This document shows positions 1 to 7,415 of a stretch of 7,751 nt of DNA, in pieces. The stretch's first letter is position 1, and each line of letters opens with the position of its first letter. This stretch comes from Oscillospiraceae bacterium (lineage in GTDB: Bacteria > Bacillota_A > Clostridia > Oscillospirales > Oscillospiraceae). The notes beneath the pieces were generated by a model, which made no database searches, was not told the origin of the DNA, and was given only the letters and a program-made list of their open reading frames with translations. The stretch is taken from positions 1 to 7,751 of the forward strand of contig JAFQLA010000156.1 of NCBI GenBank assembly GCA_017396725.1, in the 5' to 3' direction. A program made the position numbers and the translations under genes.

Positions 1-446
1 CCGGTAAGCGGGTCATAATAGGTCATAGTACCGATCCCCGCCATGCTGTCCCGCACCCAGGCACCGATGCCCTTCACGCCCTCTTTGTTGGCTTTCGGCG
101 AGACCTTCAATGTCACCGTGTCCCCTTCCCGCCGGACTTTCAGCTGCGTGGTGCCTGATGTGTTTTGCAAAAGAGAACGGAACTGCTCCGTGGAGGTCAC
201 CGCCGTGCCGTTGCACTGCAAAATCACATCGCCGCTCCGGAGACCGCAGCTTTTGGCCGGAGAGCCGCCCTCCGTCAGCTTCACCACCACGATTCCCCGG
301 GAAAAGAGCTTGATGCCCACGGTGTGTCCCACTGGAACCAGCATCCGCTCTCTCACCTCGGCGGCACCTGCCTGCGTACTTCCACACAGTAACAGCGCAG
401 CGCACAGCAGCAGCGTCCAGCGCATTTTTTGCGAAAGCTCATACAA
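1..446 (-). CDS. spoIVB: SpoIVB-like sporulation serine protease, N-terminal part (cut by window edge)
   Basis: The visible 148 residues are the front of a SpoIVB (peptidase family S55), the forespore-made protease that crosses into the intermembrane space and triggers pro-sigma-K processing. A short tail and hydrophobic segment (about residues 10-28, LLLCAALLLC) form a signal or membrane anchor. A PDZ domain follows (about 37-118), opening with VPVGHTVGIKLFSRGIVVV and containing GSPAKSCGLRSGDVI. The stretch GIGAWVRDSMAGIGTMTYYD (127-146) is the typical entry to the S55 protease domain. The catalytic His and Ser lie beyond the window, so activity cannot be judged. The start is TTG at 446, with AGAGGTGAT just upstream; the later ATG at 425 lies too far from any ribosome binding site. 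The PDZ domain begins close to the membrane segment, without the longer linker I recall in Bacillus. The gene follows ftsZ, with a terminator between them. Identity is confident; the start is fairly so. Confidence 0.9.
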   Translation of the reverse strand, partial: MYELSQKMRWTLLLCAALLLCGSTQAGAAEVRERMLVPVGHTVGIKLFSRGIVVVKLTEGGSPAKSCGLRSGDVILQCNGTAVTSTEQFRSLLQNTSGTTQLKVRREGDTVTLKVSPKANKEGVKGIGAWVRDSMAGIGTMTYYDPLT

Positions 447-491
447 TCCGATCACCTCTTTTCGAAAATTCGCCGCTTTTCGCGACAGCTT

Positions 492-520
492 TATCATGTG
501 CGGCACAAAGTCGCAAAAGC
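492..520 (-). promoter_or_regulatory. Possible forespore (sigma-G/F-type) promoter of spoIVB
   Basis: On the minus strand CATGATA (498-492) matches the sigma-G -10 pattern CATnnTA. A poor -35 candidate, GCTTT (520-516), lies 17 bases upstream. The -10 ends about 45 bases before the TTG start, a sensible leader length. Known spoIVB genes are transcribed in the forespore by sigma-F and sigma-G, which makes the match plausible, but the -35 fits only partly. Confidence 0.35.
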
Positions 521-584
521 CGGGCCAAATCGTGGCGCGGCCGCCATGGAAGCATTTTCAAAAGAGCACCGGACGGGGAAAAGA

Positions 585-616
585 AAAAACTCTCAGGCAA
601 AAGCCTGAGAGTTTTT
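585..616 (-). terminator. Rho-independent terminator of ftsZ, symmetric and probably bidirectional
   Basis: A 9-bp perfect stem (CTCTCAGGC at 590-598, GCCTGAGAG at 603-611) with a four-base AAAA loop is flanked by A-runs on the left (584-589) and T-runs on the right (612-616). On the minus strand this gives a hairpin followed by TTTTTT, starting about 15 bases after the ftsZ stop. The flanks are symmetric, so it could also stop plus-strand transcription. It separates ftsZ from spoIVB. Confidence 0.93.
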
Positions 617-630
617 GAAAAATCAGGAAA

Positions 631-1746
<1,116 letters not shown>

Positions 1747-1764
1747 GATGGTTCCTCCTACTAT

Positions 1765-1799
1765 AAATTGTATCGGGATGTTATTTCCCGCCAAAATTT
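1765..1799 (-). other. Imperfect stem-loop in the ftsZ 5' leader
   Basis: In the ftsZ leader RNA, CGGGA (1790-1786) can pair with TCCCG (1778-1774) around a 7-base loop, and AAATT (1799-1795) with AATTT (1769-1765) further out. It ends six bases before the AGGAGG site, leaving that site free. It may stabilise the 5' end of the message; no known riboswitch class is recognised. Confidence 0.35.
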
Positions 1800-1811
1800 C
1801 CCCAACATAAA

Positions 1812-1832
1812 GTACTAATATTATAATAGTAC
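1812..1832. promoter_or_regulatory. Inverted repeat over the ftsZ -10 box, possible operator
   Basis: GTACTA (1812-1817) and TAGTAC (1827-1832) are perfect 6-base inverted arms spaced by nine AT-only bases. Centre-to-centre spacing is 15 bases, about one and a half helical turns. The repeat covers the -10 box and the predicted transcription start, where a bound repressor would block RNA polymerase. The regulator is unknown. The arms are too weak to act as a terminator and lack a T-run. Confidence 0.45.
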
Positions 1833-1851
1833 GGTTTTCCGCCTAGGTCAA
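1823..1851 (-). promoter_or_regulatory. Sigma-A-type promoter of ftsZ
   Basis: On the minus strand TTGACC (1851-1846) and TATTAT (1828-1823) are separated by exactly 17 bases, each one mismatch from the TTGACA/TATAAT consensus. The expected transcription start is near 1816, giving a leader of about 70 bases before the ftsZ ATG. The promoter sits just after the ftsQ terminator, consistent with independent ftsZ expression. Confidence 0.82.
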
Positions 1852-1872
1852 TACTTGCCTTGGGTTTTGCGC

Positions 1873-1922
1873 AAAAAAAATAAGGGAAAAAGCAGCCTTT
1901 TCCCTCTGCTTTTTCCCTTATT
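1873..1922 (-). terminator. Rho-independent terminator after ftsQ
   Basis: A perfect 16-bp inverted repeat (1879-1894 with 1907-1922, arms AATAAGGGAAAAAGCA and its complement) surrounds a 12-base loop. On the minus strand it is followed by an unbroken T-run (A-run 1873-1880 on the plus strand). It starts two bases after the ftsQ stop codon and ends the murE-to-ftsQ unit before the ftsZ promoter. There is no T-run on the plus-strand side, so it is directional. Confidence 0.93.
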
Positions 1923-1924
1923 CG

Positions 1925-2683
1925 TCAATAGGGTATGAAATTGGCCACGCCGTCGCGGGTGAGATCGATAACGCCGGTTTCATTGACCTCCAGCTTGCTG
2001 ATGACCACCTGCAGATTCTGCAGCTTGTAGTCAAAATCAGCATCCCACGCGAATTTCACGGTGAAGCGGTCGGCATAATCCACGGTGATAAAAGCGCCGT
2101 CTCCCATGTGGATACCCTTGGTCTCGGCGATCATGCCCTTTTCTTCCAGCTTTACCATAAGCTCCAGCAGCCGCTCTTCGGCAAACCGGTATTCCTCTCC
2201 CAGGGCAATGGTGGTGCCCACCGCGGGAGCCAGAAGGGTGATACCGTCGATCACGGGATATTTTCCCGCGTCAACAGGGGTGATATTTTCCAGGATCTTA
2301 CCGTGGCTGCTGATGAGCCACACGCCGCCCTCCTGCGTCACGGCCCCCGCCACGGTGCATTCCTGCACCTCAAGGGTCATGGTGTCGGGCAGGCGGCGAT
2401 GGATCTGCACCGTCTGCACATAGGGAAGCCGGGCGAAGATATCATCCGCCACGTCGTATTTATTGATGAGATAGAGATTGTCGCCCTGCTTGATGCCGGA
2501 GGCGGCCAGGATCTCATCCTGCGTATAATGGCTCACTCCGGTAATTTCAATGGTATTGATGCGGAAGAGGAAGGTCATGGCGCCGAGGATCGCGCCGCAG
2601 ATGAGCAAAACGGACAGCACTTTATAGAGGAAGCTGAATCTTCCTCTTCTGCGCCGCCTATTGCTTCTTCTCCTTCTTGGCAT
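1925..2683 (-). CDS. ftsQ: Cell division protein FtsQ/DivIB
   Basis: FtsQ (DivIB in Firmicutes) is a bitopic divisome protein that bridges FtsL/FtsB (DivIC) and the septal synthase FtsW-PBP. The 252-residue protein has a short cytoplasmic tail of almost pure arginine (10 Arg in the first 15 residues), then one membrane segment (about 19-40). A POTRA domain follows (about 42-109, opening RINTIEITGVSHYTQDEI, with RLPDTMTLEVQE at its end), and then the extracytoplasmic beta domain (about 112-250), containing VWLISSHGKIL. The end, IDLTRDGVANFIPY, is typical for the family. The start is ATG at 2683, preceded by GAGGAG, and lies 18 bases after the murA stop, so the two are co-transcribed and probably translationally linked. 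Identity rests on architecture and position, because the family diverges quickly in sequence; both agree well. Confidence 0.93.
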   Translation of the reverse strand: MPRRRRSNRRRRRGRFSFLYKVLSVLLICGAILGAMTFLFRINTIEITGVSHYTQDEILAASGIKQGDNLYLINKYDVADDIFARLPYVQTVQIHRRLPDTMTLEVQECTVAGAVTQEGGVWLISSHGKILENITPVDAGKYPVIDGITLLAPAVGTTIALGEEYRFAEERLLELMVKLEEKGMIAETKGIHMGDGAFITVDYADRFTVKFAWDADFDYKLQNLQVVISKLEVNETGVIDLTRDGVANFIPY

Positions 2684-2701
2684 GTGTGCCTCTCCTCATT
2701 G

Positions 2702-3955
2702 TTATTGGCGCCGCACCCGCGCGCCCAGTATGGTAAGATCCCGGACCATATCCTCATAGCCCCGGTCAATATGCTGCAATTCGGCAATAACGCTCTCGCC
2801 TTCGGCCTGCAGCGCCGCCACAGCCAAAGCCGCCCCGCCCCGCAGGTCGGTGCAGCGCACAGGCGCGCCGCAAAGCGATCCCACGCCGTATACCACCGCC
2901 GCTTTTCCCGCAAGAGAGATCTCCGCTCCCATGCGGCAGAGTTCATCCACATGGCGGTAGCGGTTTTTGAAAATATTTTCCACGAACACCGTGACACCGC
3001 GGCTGCGCAGCAGCGCCGCCATCAAAACCGCCTGCGCGTCCGTTGGAAAGCCGGGATAGGGCGCGGTGTGAACAGGCCGCACCGCGGATAACGCTCCCGA
3101 TGAGATGAGCCGCACCCGGCTGCTCTCGCTTTTTACGCGGCACCCCGCCTCCTCCAGAAGAGAAAGGACGGAGGACACATGGCGATAGTCGCAATCTTTT
3201 AACAGCACATCTCCGCCGCAGCCTGCCGCCGCGCAAAGATAGGTGGCAGAAACGATGCGGTCCGGCATCACACGGTGGCTGCAATCACAAAGCCTGCCGC
3301 TTCCTTCCACCGTCACAGTGGAAGTGCCCGCCCCGCGGACACGGGCGCCCATAGCATTGAGAAATACCTGCAGATCCACGATTTCCGGCTCACGGGCCGC
3401 ATTGAGGATAAGAGTCGTCCCCTCAGCGCCGCAGGCGGCAAGGATGGCATTTTCCGTAGCACCCACGCTGGGAATGCCGAAAACGAGCTCCGCGGCTTTC
3501 ATTTTGCCGCAGCGACAATGGAGATCCCCTTTTTCTTCCGAGATCTCCACCCCCAGCTTTTTCAGCGCCCGAAGGTGAAGGTCGATGGGGCGGGGCCCCA
3601 GTTCGCAGCCGCCGGGACAGGAGACCACCGCCTCCCCGCAGCGGCTGAGGATCGCCCCCAGAAAGATAACGGACGAGCGCATGGCCCGCATCAGCTCTTC
3701 GGGGATATCGCAGCGGTTCATGCCCGCTGTGTCCACTGCCAGCGTATTGTCGCCCTGCCACTGAGCACGGCAGCCCAGATGGCGCAGAATGCGGCATCCC
3801 GCCTCCACATCGCTCAGGCGCGGGCAGTTATGTATCACACTTTCGCCGCCGTTCAATACGGTGGCAGCAAGAATGGGCAGGATGCTGTTTTTCGCCCCCT
3901 GCACCTTCAATTCCCCTGCAAGCCTTCGCCCGCCGGTGATAAACATTTGCTCCAT
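2702..3955 (-). CDS. murA: UDP-N-acetylglucosamine 1-carboxyvinyltransferase MurA
   Basis: MurA transfers enolpyruvate from PEP to UDP-GlcNAc, the first committed step of peptidoglycan precursor synthesis in the cytoplasm. From the ATG at 3955 the protein has 417 residues, the usual family length. Visible key residues are Lys22-Asn23 in GAKN, the Arg-containing AMRSS near 91-95, and the catalytic loop Cys117 in CPGGCELGPRPIDLH. The others are the PGFPTDAQA segment with the base Asp, ENIFKNRYRHVDEL, and the C-terminal TDLRGGAAL plus HIDRGYE. A Cys in the loop, not Asp, predicts the usual fosfomycin-sensitive type. The start is ATG 3955, five bases after GGAGG (3965-3961); the in-frame GTG at 3961 overlaps that site and is rejected. 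ATG at 3946 is a weaker alternative. The gene lies between murG and ftsQ. A leader hairpin covering its start region suggests translational control. Firmicutes often carry two MurA paralogues; which one this is cannot be settled here. Confidence 0.97.
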   Translation of the reverse strand: MEQMFITGGRRLAGELKVQGAKNSILPILAATVLNGGESVIHNCPRLSDVEAGCRILRHLGCRAQWQGDNTLAVDTAGMNRCDIPEELMRAMRSSVIFLGAILSRCGEAVVSCPGGCELGPRPIDLHLRALKKLGVEISEEKGDLHCRCGKMKAAELVFGIPSVGATENAILAACGAEGTTLILNAAREPEIVDLQVFLNAMGARVRGAGTSTVTVEGSGRLCDCSHRVMPDRIVSATYLCAAAGCGGDVLLKDCDYRHVSSVLSLLEEAGCRVKSESSRVRLISSGALSAVRPVHTAPYPGFPTDAQAVLMAALLRSRGVTVFVENIFKNRYRHVDELCRMGAEISLAGKAAVVYGVGSLCGAPVRCTDLRGGAALAVAALQAEGESVIAELQHIDRGYEDMVRDLTILGARVRRQ

Positions 3956-4009
3956 AAGCACCTCCGCATACTACTTTGAAACTATCATCATAGTATGCCG
4001 GAGGTTATG
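3953..4009 (-). promoter_or_regulatory. Leader hairpin that can mask the murA ribosome binding site and start codon
   Basis: In the minus-strand RNA, CCTCCG plus CATACTA (4004-3991, with one bulged G) is perfectly complementary to TAGTATG plus CGGAGG (3973-3961). That is 13 pairs around a 17-base loop. The 3' arm contains the murA Shine-Dalgarno GGAGG. Skipping a 3-base bulge (3960-3958), CATAA (4009-4005) can also pair with TTATG (3957-3953), which contains the murA ATG. The murG stop codon lies seven bases upstream of the outer stem, so ribosomes finishing murG could open it. There is no T-run, so it is not an intrinsic terminator. Confidence 0.7.
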
Positions 4010-4016
4010 CCTAAGG

Positions 4017-5135
4017 TTACTTGCAAAGAGACATTACTGTCTCATAGATCTTCTCAGAAGCATCCAGCGTGCCCATTTCCAAAGAGGCCGCGTGCATCTT
4101 TTCCCAGCGGGCACGGTCAGCAAGGATCTCACGCGTGAGATCAAACATTTTCCTGCCGTCTGCTTCCTTTTCCAGCAGCAGCTCAGCCGCCCCCGTCTTT
4201 TCCAGCGCGCGGGCATTCTTCTCCTGATGGTTGTTGGTGACATAGGGAGACGGCACGATGATGGCAGGAACGCCCAGCGCCGTCAGCTCGCTGAGAGTAG
4301 CGGCGCCCGCGCGGCAGATCACGAGATCCGCAGCACGCATCACAAGAGCCATATCGTAAATATATTCCCGCACATCGACGGAAGCATACTTTTCCAATTC
4401 CACGCCCTGCCCCTTGAGATCGGAGAGCATGGCGGTGTAGCCTGCGCTGCCCACCGCATGGATATGGTGGAAAGGCGCGCCGGCTTCAGTTTCAAGGCGG
4501 ATATACTCCACCATCTTTTCATTCATGCCGCTGGCGCCGAGGCTCCCCCAGAAGGATACCACCAGGGGCTTACCTTCCGCAAGACCCAGTTTTTCTCTTG
4601 CTTCTTCCTTGGTATAGCGGAAGAAATCGCCGCGGACGGGCGTGCCCGTCACCACCACCTTTTCGCTGTTGCGGTAATGCTCACGGCAGGCGGCAAAGCC
4701 CACCATCACACAGTCCACGCAGCTTTCCAGCTGGCGGGTGGTAAGACCGGGCACCATATTGGATTCATGCACCGCCGTGGGGATACCCTGCGCGGCGGCA
4801 GCCTTTACGATGGGATAGCTTGCGTAGCCGCCCGTACCCACTACCAGGTCGGGCTTGAATTCTTTTAAGATCCTGCGGGCCTCGCCTGCCGAGCGCACCA
4901 CATTATAGCAGGCCTTGAGATTGTGGCGCACCTGCTTGAGAGAGCGGCGGAAACCGCTGACATGCACAGCGCGGAATTCATAGCCTGCCTTGGGCACCAG
5001 CGTTTTTTCAAGGCCCGTGTAAGCGCCCACAAAAAGGATCTCGGAGCCGGGGTGCTTTTCGGTGATAAGCCCCGCCAGGGCAATGGCAGGATTGATATGG
5101 CCCGCGGTGCCGCCGCAGGTAAAGATCACTTTCAT
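4017..5135 (-). CDS. murG: UDP-GlcNAc:lipid I N-acetylglucosaminyltransferase MurG
   Basis: MurG is the membrane-associated GT28 glycosyltransferase that adds GlcNAc to lipid I, making lipid II on the inner face of the membrane. The 372-residue protein opens with the glycine-rich loop GGTAGHINPA (8-17). It then has VVGTGGYASYPIVKAA (98-113), the HESN motif (124-127), the second-domain glycine loop FWGSLGA (195-201), and the UDP-GlcNAc site CRAGAATLSEL (274-284) followed by VPSPYVTNNHQEKNA (294-308). The glycine loop reads WGSLGA where many homologues have GGSxGA; I regard this as a lineage variant. The start is ATG 5135, seven bases after AAGGAGG. That site overlaps the ftsW stop codon (TAAGGAGG), so ftsW and murG are tightly coupled. 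murA follows 61 bases downstream. Confidence 0.98.
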   Translation of the reverse strand: MKVIFTCGGTAGHINPAIALAGLITEKHPGSEILFVGAYTGLEKTLVPKAGYEFRAVHVSGFRRSLKQVRHNLKACYNVVRSAGEARRILKEFKPDLVVGTGGYASYPIVKAAAAQGIPTAVHESNMVPGLTTRQLESCVDCVMVGFAACREHYRNSEKVVVTGTPVRGDFFRYTKEEAREKLGLAEGKPLVVSFWGSLGASGMNEKMVEYIRLETEAGAPFHHIHAVGSAGYTAMLSDLKGQGVELEKYASVDVREYIYDMALVMRAADLVICRAGAATLSELTALGVPAIIVPSPYVTNNHQEKNARALEKTGAAELLLEKEADGRKMFDLTREILADRARWEKMHAASLEMGTLDASEKIYETVMSLCK

Positions 5136-5147
5136 ACCCGTTCCTCC

Positions 5148-6281
5148 TTATTCCGCTTTGGGTGCTTTCATCTGCCGCGAGACGGAAAGCACAATGCCCA
5201 TTTCCGCCAATTGCATCAATAGGGCCGTGCCGCCGTAGCTGAAAAACGGCAGAGAGATACCGGTGGCAGGTACAAAACCCGTGACCACCGCGATATTCAA
5301 AAAGGTCTGCAGCGCGATGAGACTGATGACGCCCACGGCCAAAAGGGTGCCGAATCGGTCACGGGCATGGAGGGCGATCCAGAATCCGCGCAAGATCAGT
5401 GCCGCGAAAATCAGCATAATGATGGTGGCGCCCACAAGGCCCAGCTCTTCGCAGACGATGGCGAAGATGAAGTCGTTATGCTCTTCGGGAAGGTACAAAA
5501 ACTTCTGGCGGCTGCGGCCAAGGCCCACGCCCAGAAGGCCGCCGGAGCCGATAGCAAGGAGGCTTTGGCACATCTGATAGCCTTTGCCCAAAGCATCCTG
5601 CCAGGGATCCAGCCACATGGAAATACGGCTTTCACCGTAACCGAAAACGCCCAGCACCAGATAAATGCCCGCGACGCCTGCCGCCGCGACGCCCGCGATC
5701 CACTTGGCGGGAATGCCGCCCACGATCATCAAAATCGCGCCCACGCCAAGGATCAGCATGGTACCGGAGAAGTGAGGCTCCAGCATCATGAGAACGGCGA
5801 TGATACCAAGAACGATGACATAGGGCACAATGCCGGTGCGGAAATAGAGCATCTTATCCTTTTTCTTGGAGATGCTGTCGGCAAAGTAGAGCACCACCGC
5901 GATCTTGGCGATCTCGGAGGGCTGGAAGGTAAGGATATCGCCGATGCCCAGCCAGCGGCGGGCGTTATTGACCTTGATACCGATGATAAGCACCAGCACA
6001 AGAAGAATGATGGCAAGGTAGAGAAGAGGCTTTGCCGCGCCGCGGAAGCGCTGATAGTTGATGCGGCTGACAATGATCATGGCCGCGATACCCATCACGG
6101 CAAAAAGACCCTGACGCACAAAATAATGCGCGGGATTGCCGTTTTCATAATAGGCGGAGGGGAAACTGGCGGAGAAGAGCATAATGAGGCCGATACCCGT
6201 AAGCAGCAGCACAAGGATCAGAAAGGGCGTATCCAGCGGGCCGTTGGCAGCGGCGAGGTTGGCCTTTTCCACTTCTTTCAT
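5148..6281 (-). CDS. ftsW: Septal peptidoglycan polymerase FtsW (SEDS family; could be SpoVE)
   Basis: FtsW is the SEDS glycosyltransferase that polymerises lipid II at the septum with its partner class B PBP. The 377-residue reading shows about ten hydrophobic membrane segments, starting with LILVLLLTGIGLIMLF (21-36). It also has the FSAS motif (36-39), FQPSEIAKIAVVLY (119-132), GVGLGRSRQK (251-260), and LPEEHNDFIFAIVCEELG (264-281) with the conserved Asp270. ATGISLPFFSYGG (339-351) completes the family signature. In sporulating Firmicutes a paralogue, SpoVE, can occupy the same locus, so FtsW versus SpoVE is not settled. The start is the problem. ATG 6281 is the first usual start codon in frame after the mraY stop, but it has no good ribosome binding site. 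A strong AAGGAGG lies at 6363-6357 with no in-frame ATG, GTG or TTG after it. The same frame is open back to the mraY stop and would read as a basic tail (KREERAAGAKPRKSPDRARI). Confidence 0.94.
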   Translation of the reverse strand: MKEVEKANLAAANGPLDTPFLILVLLLTGIGLIMLFSASFPSAYYENGNPAHYFVRQGLFAVMGIAAMIIVSRINYQRFRGAAKPLLYLAIILLVLVLIIGIKVNNARRWLGIGDILTFQPSEIAKIAVVLYFADSISKKKDKMLYFRTGIVPYVIVLGIIAVLMMLEPHFSGTMLILGVGAILMIVGGIPAKWIAGVAAAGVAGIYLVLGVFGYGESRISMWLDPWQDALGKGYQMCQSLLAIGSGGLLGVGLGRSRQKFLYLPEEHNDFIFAIVCEELGLVGATIIMLIFAALILRGFWIALHARDRFGTLLAVGVISLIALQTFLNIAVVTGFVPATGISLPFFSYGGTALLMQLAEMGIVLSVSRQMKAPKAE

Positions 6282-6352
6282 GTGCTCGATGCGGGCGCGG
6301 TCAGGACTTTTGCGGGGTTTTGCACCTGCGGCGCGTTCCTCTCTCTTGACAG
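6278..6352 (-). other. Possible CTG-started leader frame coupled to ftsW
   Basis: Four bases after the strong AAGGAGG (6363-6357) is CTG (6352). It opens a 24-codon frame (begins SRERNAPQVQNPA after the start) that ends in TGA at 6280-6278. That stop overlaps the ftsW ATG as ATGA, the usual form of coupled starts. The peptide has no recognisable family, and a CTG start is rare. It may be chance, or a sign that the ftsW start is altered or mis-sequenced. Confidence 0.2.
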
Positions 6353-6356
6353 TATT

Positions 6357-6363
6357 CCTCCTT
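6357..6363 (-). promoter_or_regulatory. Strong ribosome binding site upstream of ftsW without a matching in-frame start
   Basis: AAGGAGG on the minus strand is as strong as the sites before murG and ftsZ. It lies 75 bases before the ATG assigned to ftsW and 23 bases after the mraY stop. In the ftsW frame the next codons are AAT ACT GTC AAG, none of them a normal start. It must serve either a short upstream frame or a longer ftsW with an unusual or damaged start. Confidence 0.6.
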
Positions 6364-6386
6364 ACCCGAAAATTAAAGAGATCAAA

Positions 6387-7373
6387 TTAAAAAGAAAAGC
6401 GGCCCGTTACACCAAGAGCGGCCAGCACGCAGCAAACCGTGCAGATGGCAGTGAATACCGCCACCAGCTTCACTTCGCTCCAGCCGCACATTTCAAAGTG
6501 ATGGTGCAAAGGCGCCATCTTGAAAAAGCGCTTGCCGTGAGTCATCTTGAAATAACCCACCTGAATGATAACGGAGAGAGTCTCGCAGATATACACAAAG
6601 CCCACAAGGATGAGGATCAAGGGCATATCGAAGGCGAAGGCAAGAGCTGCCACGGCGCCGCCCAAAAAGAGGGAGCCGGTATCGCCCATAAAGACCTTGG
6701 CGGGGTGGAAATTATACACAAGGAAGCCCAGAAGACCGCCCAGCAGCGCGCCGGAAAAGACACTCAGCTGCACATAGCCCCACCATGCGCCAACCACGGT
6801 AAAGAAGATGGCAACAGGCACGGTGACGGAGGCGGCGAGGCCGTCGATACCGTCGGTAATGTTCACGGCATTCACCGTGCCCACGATAACGAAGGCGGCA
6901 AAGATCATGTAGATGATCCAGTTGATGGTAAAGCTCACATTGAAGAAGGGGATATAGAGATTGGGAGTCAGCATGCCTTCATAGCGCATAAGGCACAAAA
7001 AGGCCACAGCTGCAGCCAGCTGCAGAAGGAACTTCTGCGCGGCGGTAAGACCCAGATTCTGCTTTTTCTTCACCTTCTGATAGTCATCCACATAGCCGAT
7101 GGCGCCGAAGGTCAGAGCAAAGAAATAAACATAGATGTGGGTAAAAACGCCCTGCATCATCTGCTGCCAGCCGGCGGCGATGATGGCAACACCGATACCC
7201 ACGATGAACATGATGCCGCCCATGGTGGGGGTGCCCTGCTTGGTCATGTGCCAGGTGGGGCCGTCTTCACGGATGCTCTGGCCGGCCTTCAACCGGCGCA
7301 GAATGGGGATGAGGAAGTGGCCTGCCACAGCGCTCACCACAAAGCCAAGAATAATTGCAATGATCATTTCCAT
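6387..7373 (-). CDS. mraY: Phospho-N-acetylmuramoyl-pentapeptide transferase MraY
   Basis: MraY transfers phospho-MurNAc-pentapeptide from UDP to undecaprenyl phosphate in the membrane, forming lipid I. The 328-residue protein has about ten membrane segments and all family motifs. These are the GTPTMGG entry (47-53), the metal-binding Asp pair in GYVDDYQK (Asp96-Asp97), VNAVNITDGIDGLA (167-180), FHPAKVFMGDTGS (222-234) with catalytic-site Asp231, and the cytoplasmic HHH motif in MAPLHHHFE (286-294). The start is ATG 7373 with GAGAGG about eight bases upstream. It follows murE by 42 bases, where murF is commonly found in other dcw clusters. It is followed by ftsW with no murD between, after a gap of 105 bases. 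Confidence 0.98.
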   Translation of the reverse strand: MEMIIAIILGFVVSAVAGHFLIPILRRLKAGQSIREDGPTWHMTKQGTPTMGGIMFIVGIGVAIIAAGWQQMMQGVFTHIYVYFFALTFGAIGYVDDYQKVKKKQNLGLTAAQKFLLQLAAAVAFLCLMRYEGMLTPNLYIPFFNVSFTINWIIYMIFAAFVIVGTVNAVNITDGIDGLAASVTVPVAIFFTVVGAWWGYVQLSVFSGALLGGLLGFLVYNFHPAKVFMGDTGSLFLGGAVAALAFAFDMPLILILVGFVYICETLSVIIQVGYFKMTHGKRFFKMAPLHHHFEMCGWSEVKLVAVFTAICTVCCVLAALGVTGRFSF

Positions 7374-7415
7374 GATGTTTCCTCTCAGGCGGCAAGGCGC
7401 CTCTTTCGTTCAGTC

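Noticed and set aside
459..468. TTTTCGAAAA palindrome just upstream of the spoIVB ribosome binding site
   Set aside because: It is short and AT-rich, matches no operator I know, and is likely by chance in this composition.
1747..1794. 16-residue N-terminal extension of FtsZ
   Set aside because: It would be translated through the AGGAGG site and leader. The ATG at 1746 has ideal spacing and gives the usual FtsZ N-terminus.
2108..3091. Long open frame of 327 codons on the plus strand across ftsQ and murA
   Set aside because: It spans two clear minus-strand genes and their junction. Its composition, rich in His, Arg and Gly, is typical of antisense shadows.
3956..3961. GTG start for murA two codons upstream
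   Set aside because: The GTG overlaps the GGAGG ribosome binding site itself. The ATG at 3955 has proper spacing.
3789..4868. Open frame of 359 codons on the plus strand opposite murG and the murA leader
   Set aside because: It is antisense to a well-supported MurG, without a start signal or domain.
6360..6400. AT-rich stretch after mraY as a possible internal promoter for ftsW
   Set aside because: TTTAAT-like hexamers are present, but no -35 at proper spacing was found. The AT-richness alone is not evidence.
7383..7400. Small 5-bp hairpin between murE and mraY
   Set aside because: The stem is too short, has no T-run, and does not cover the mraY start codon.
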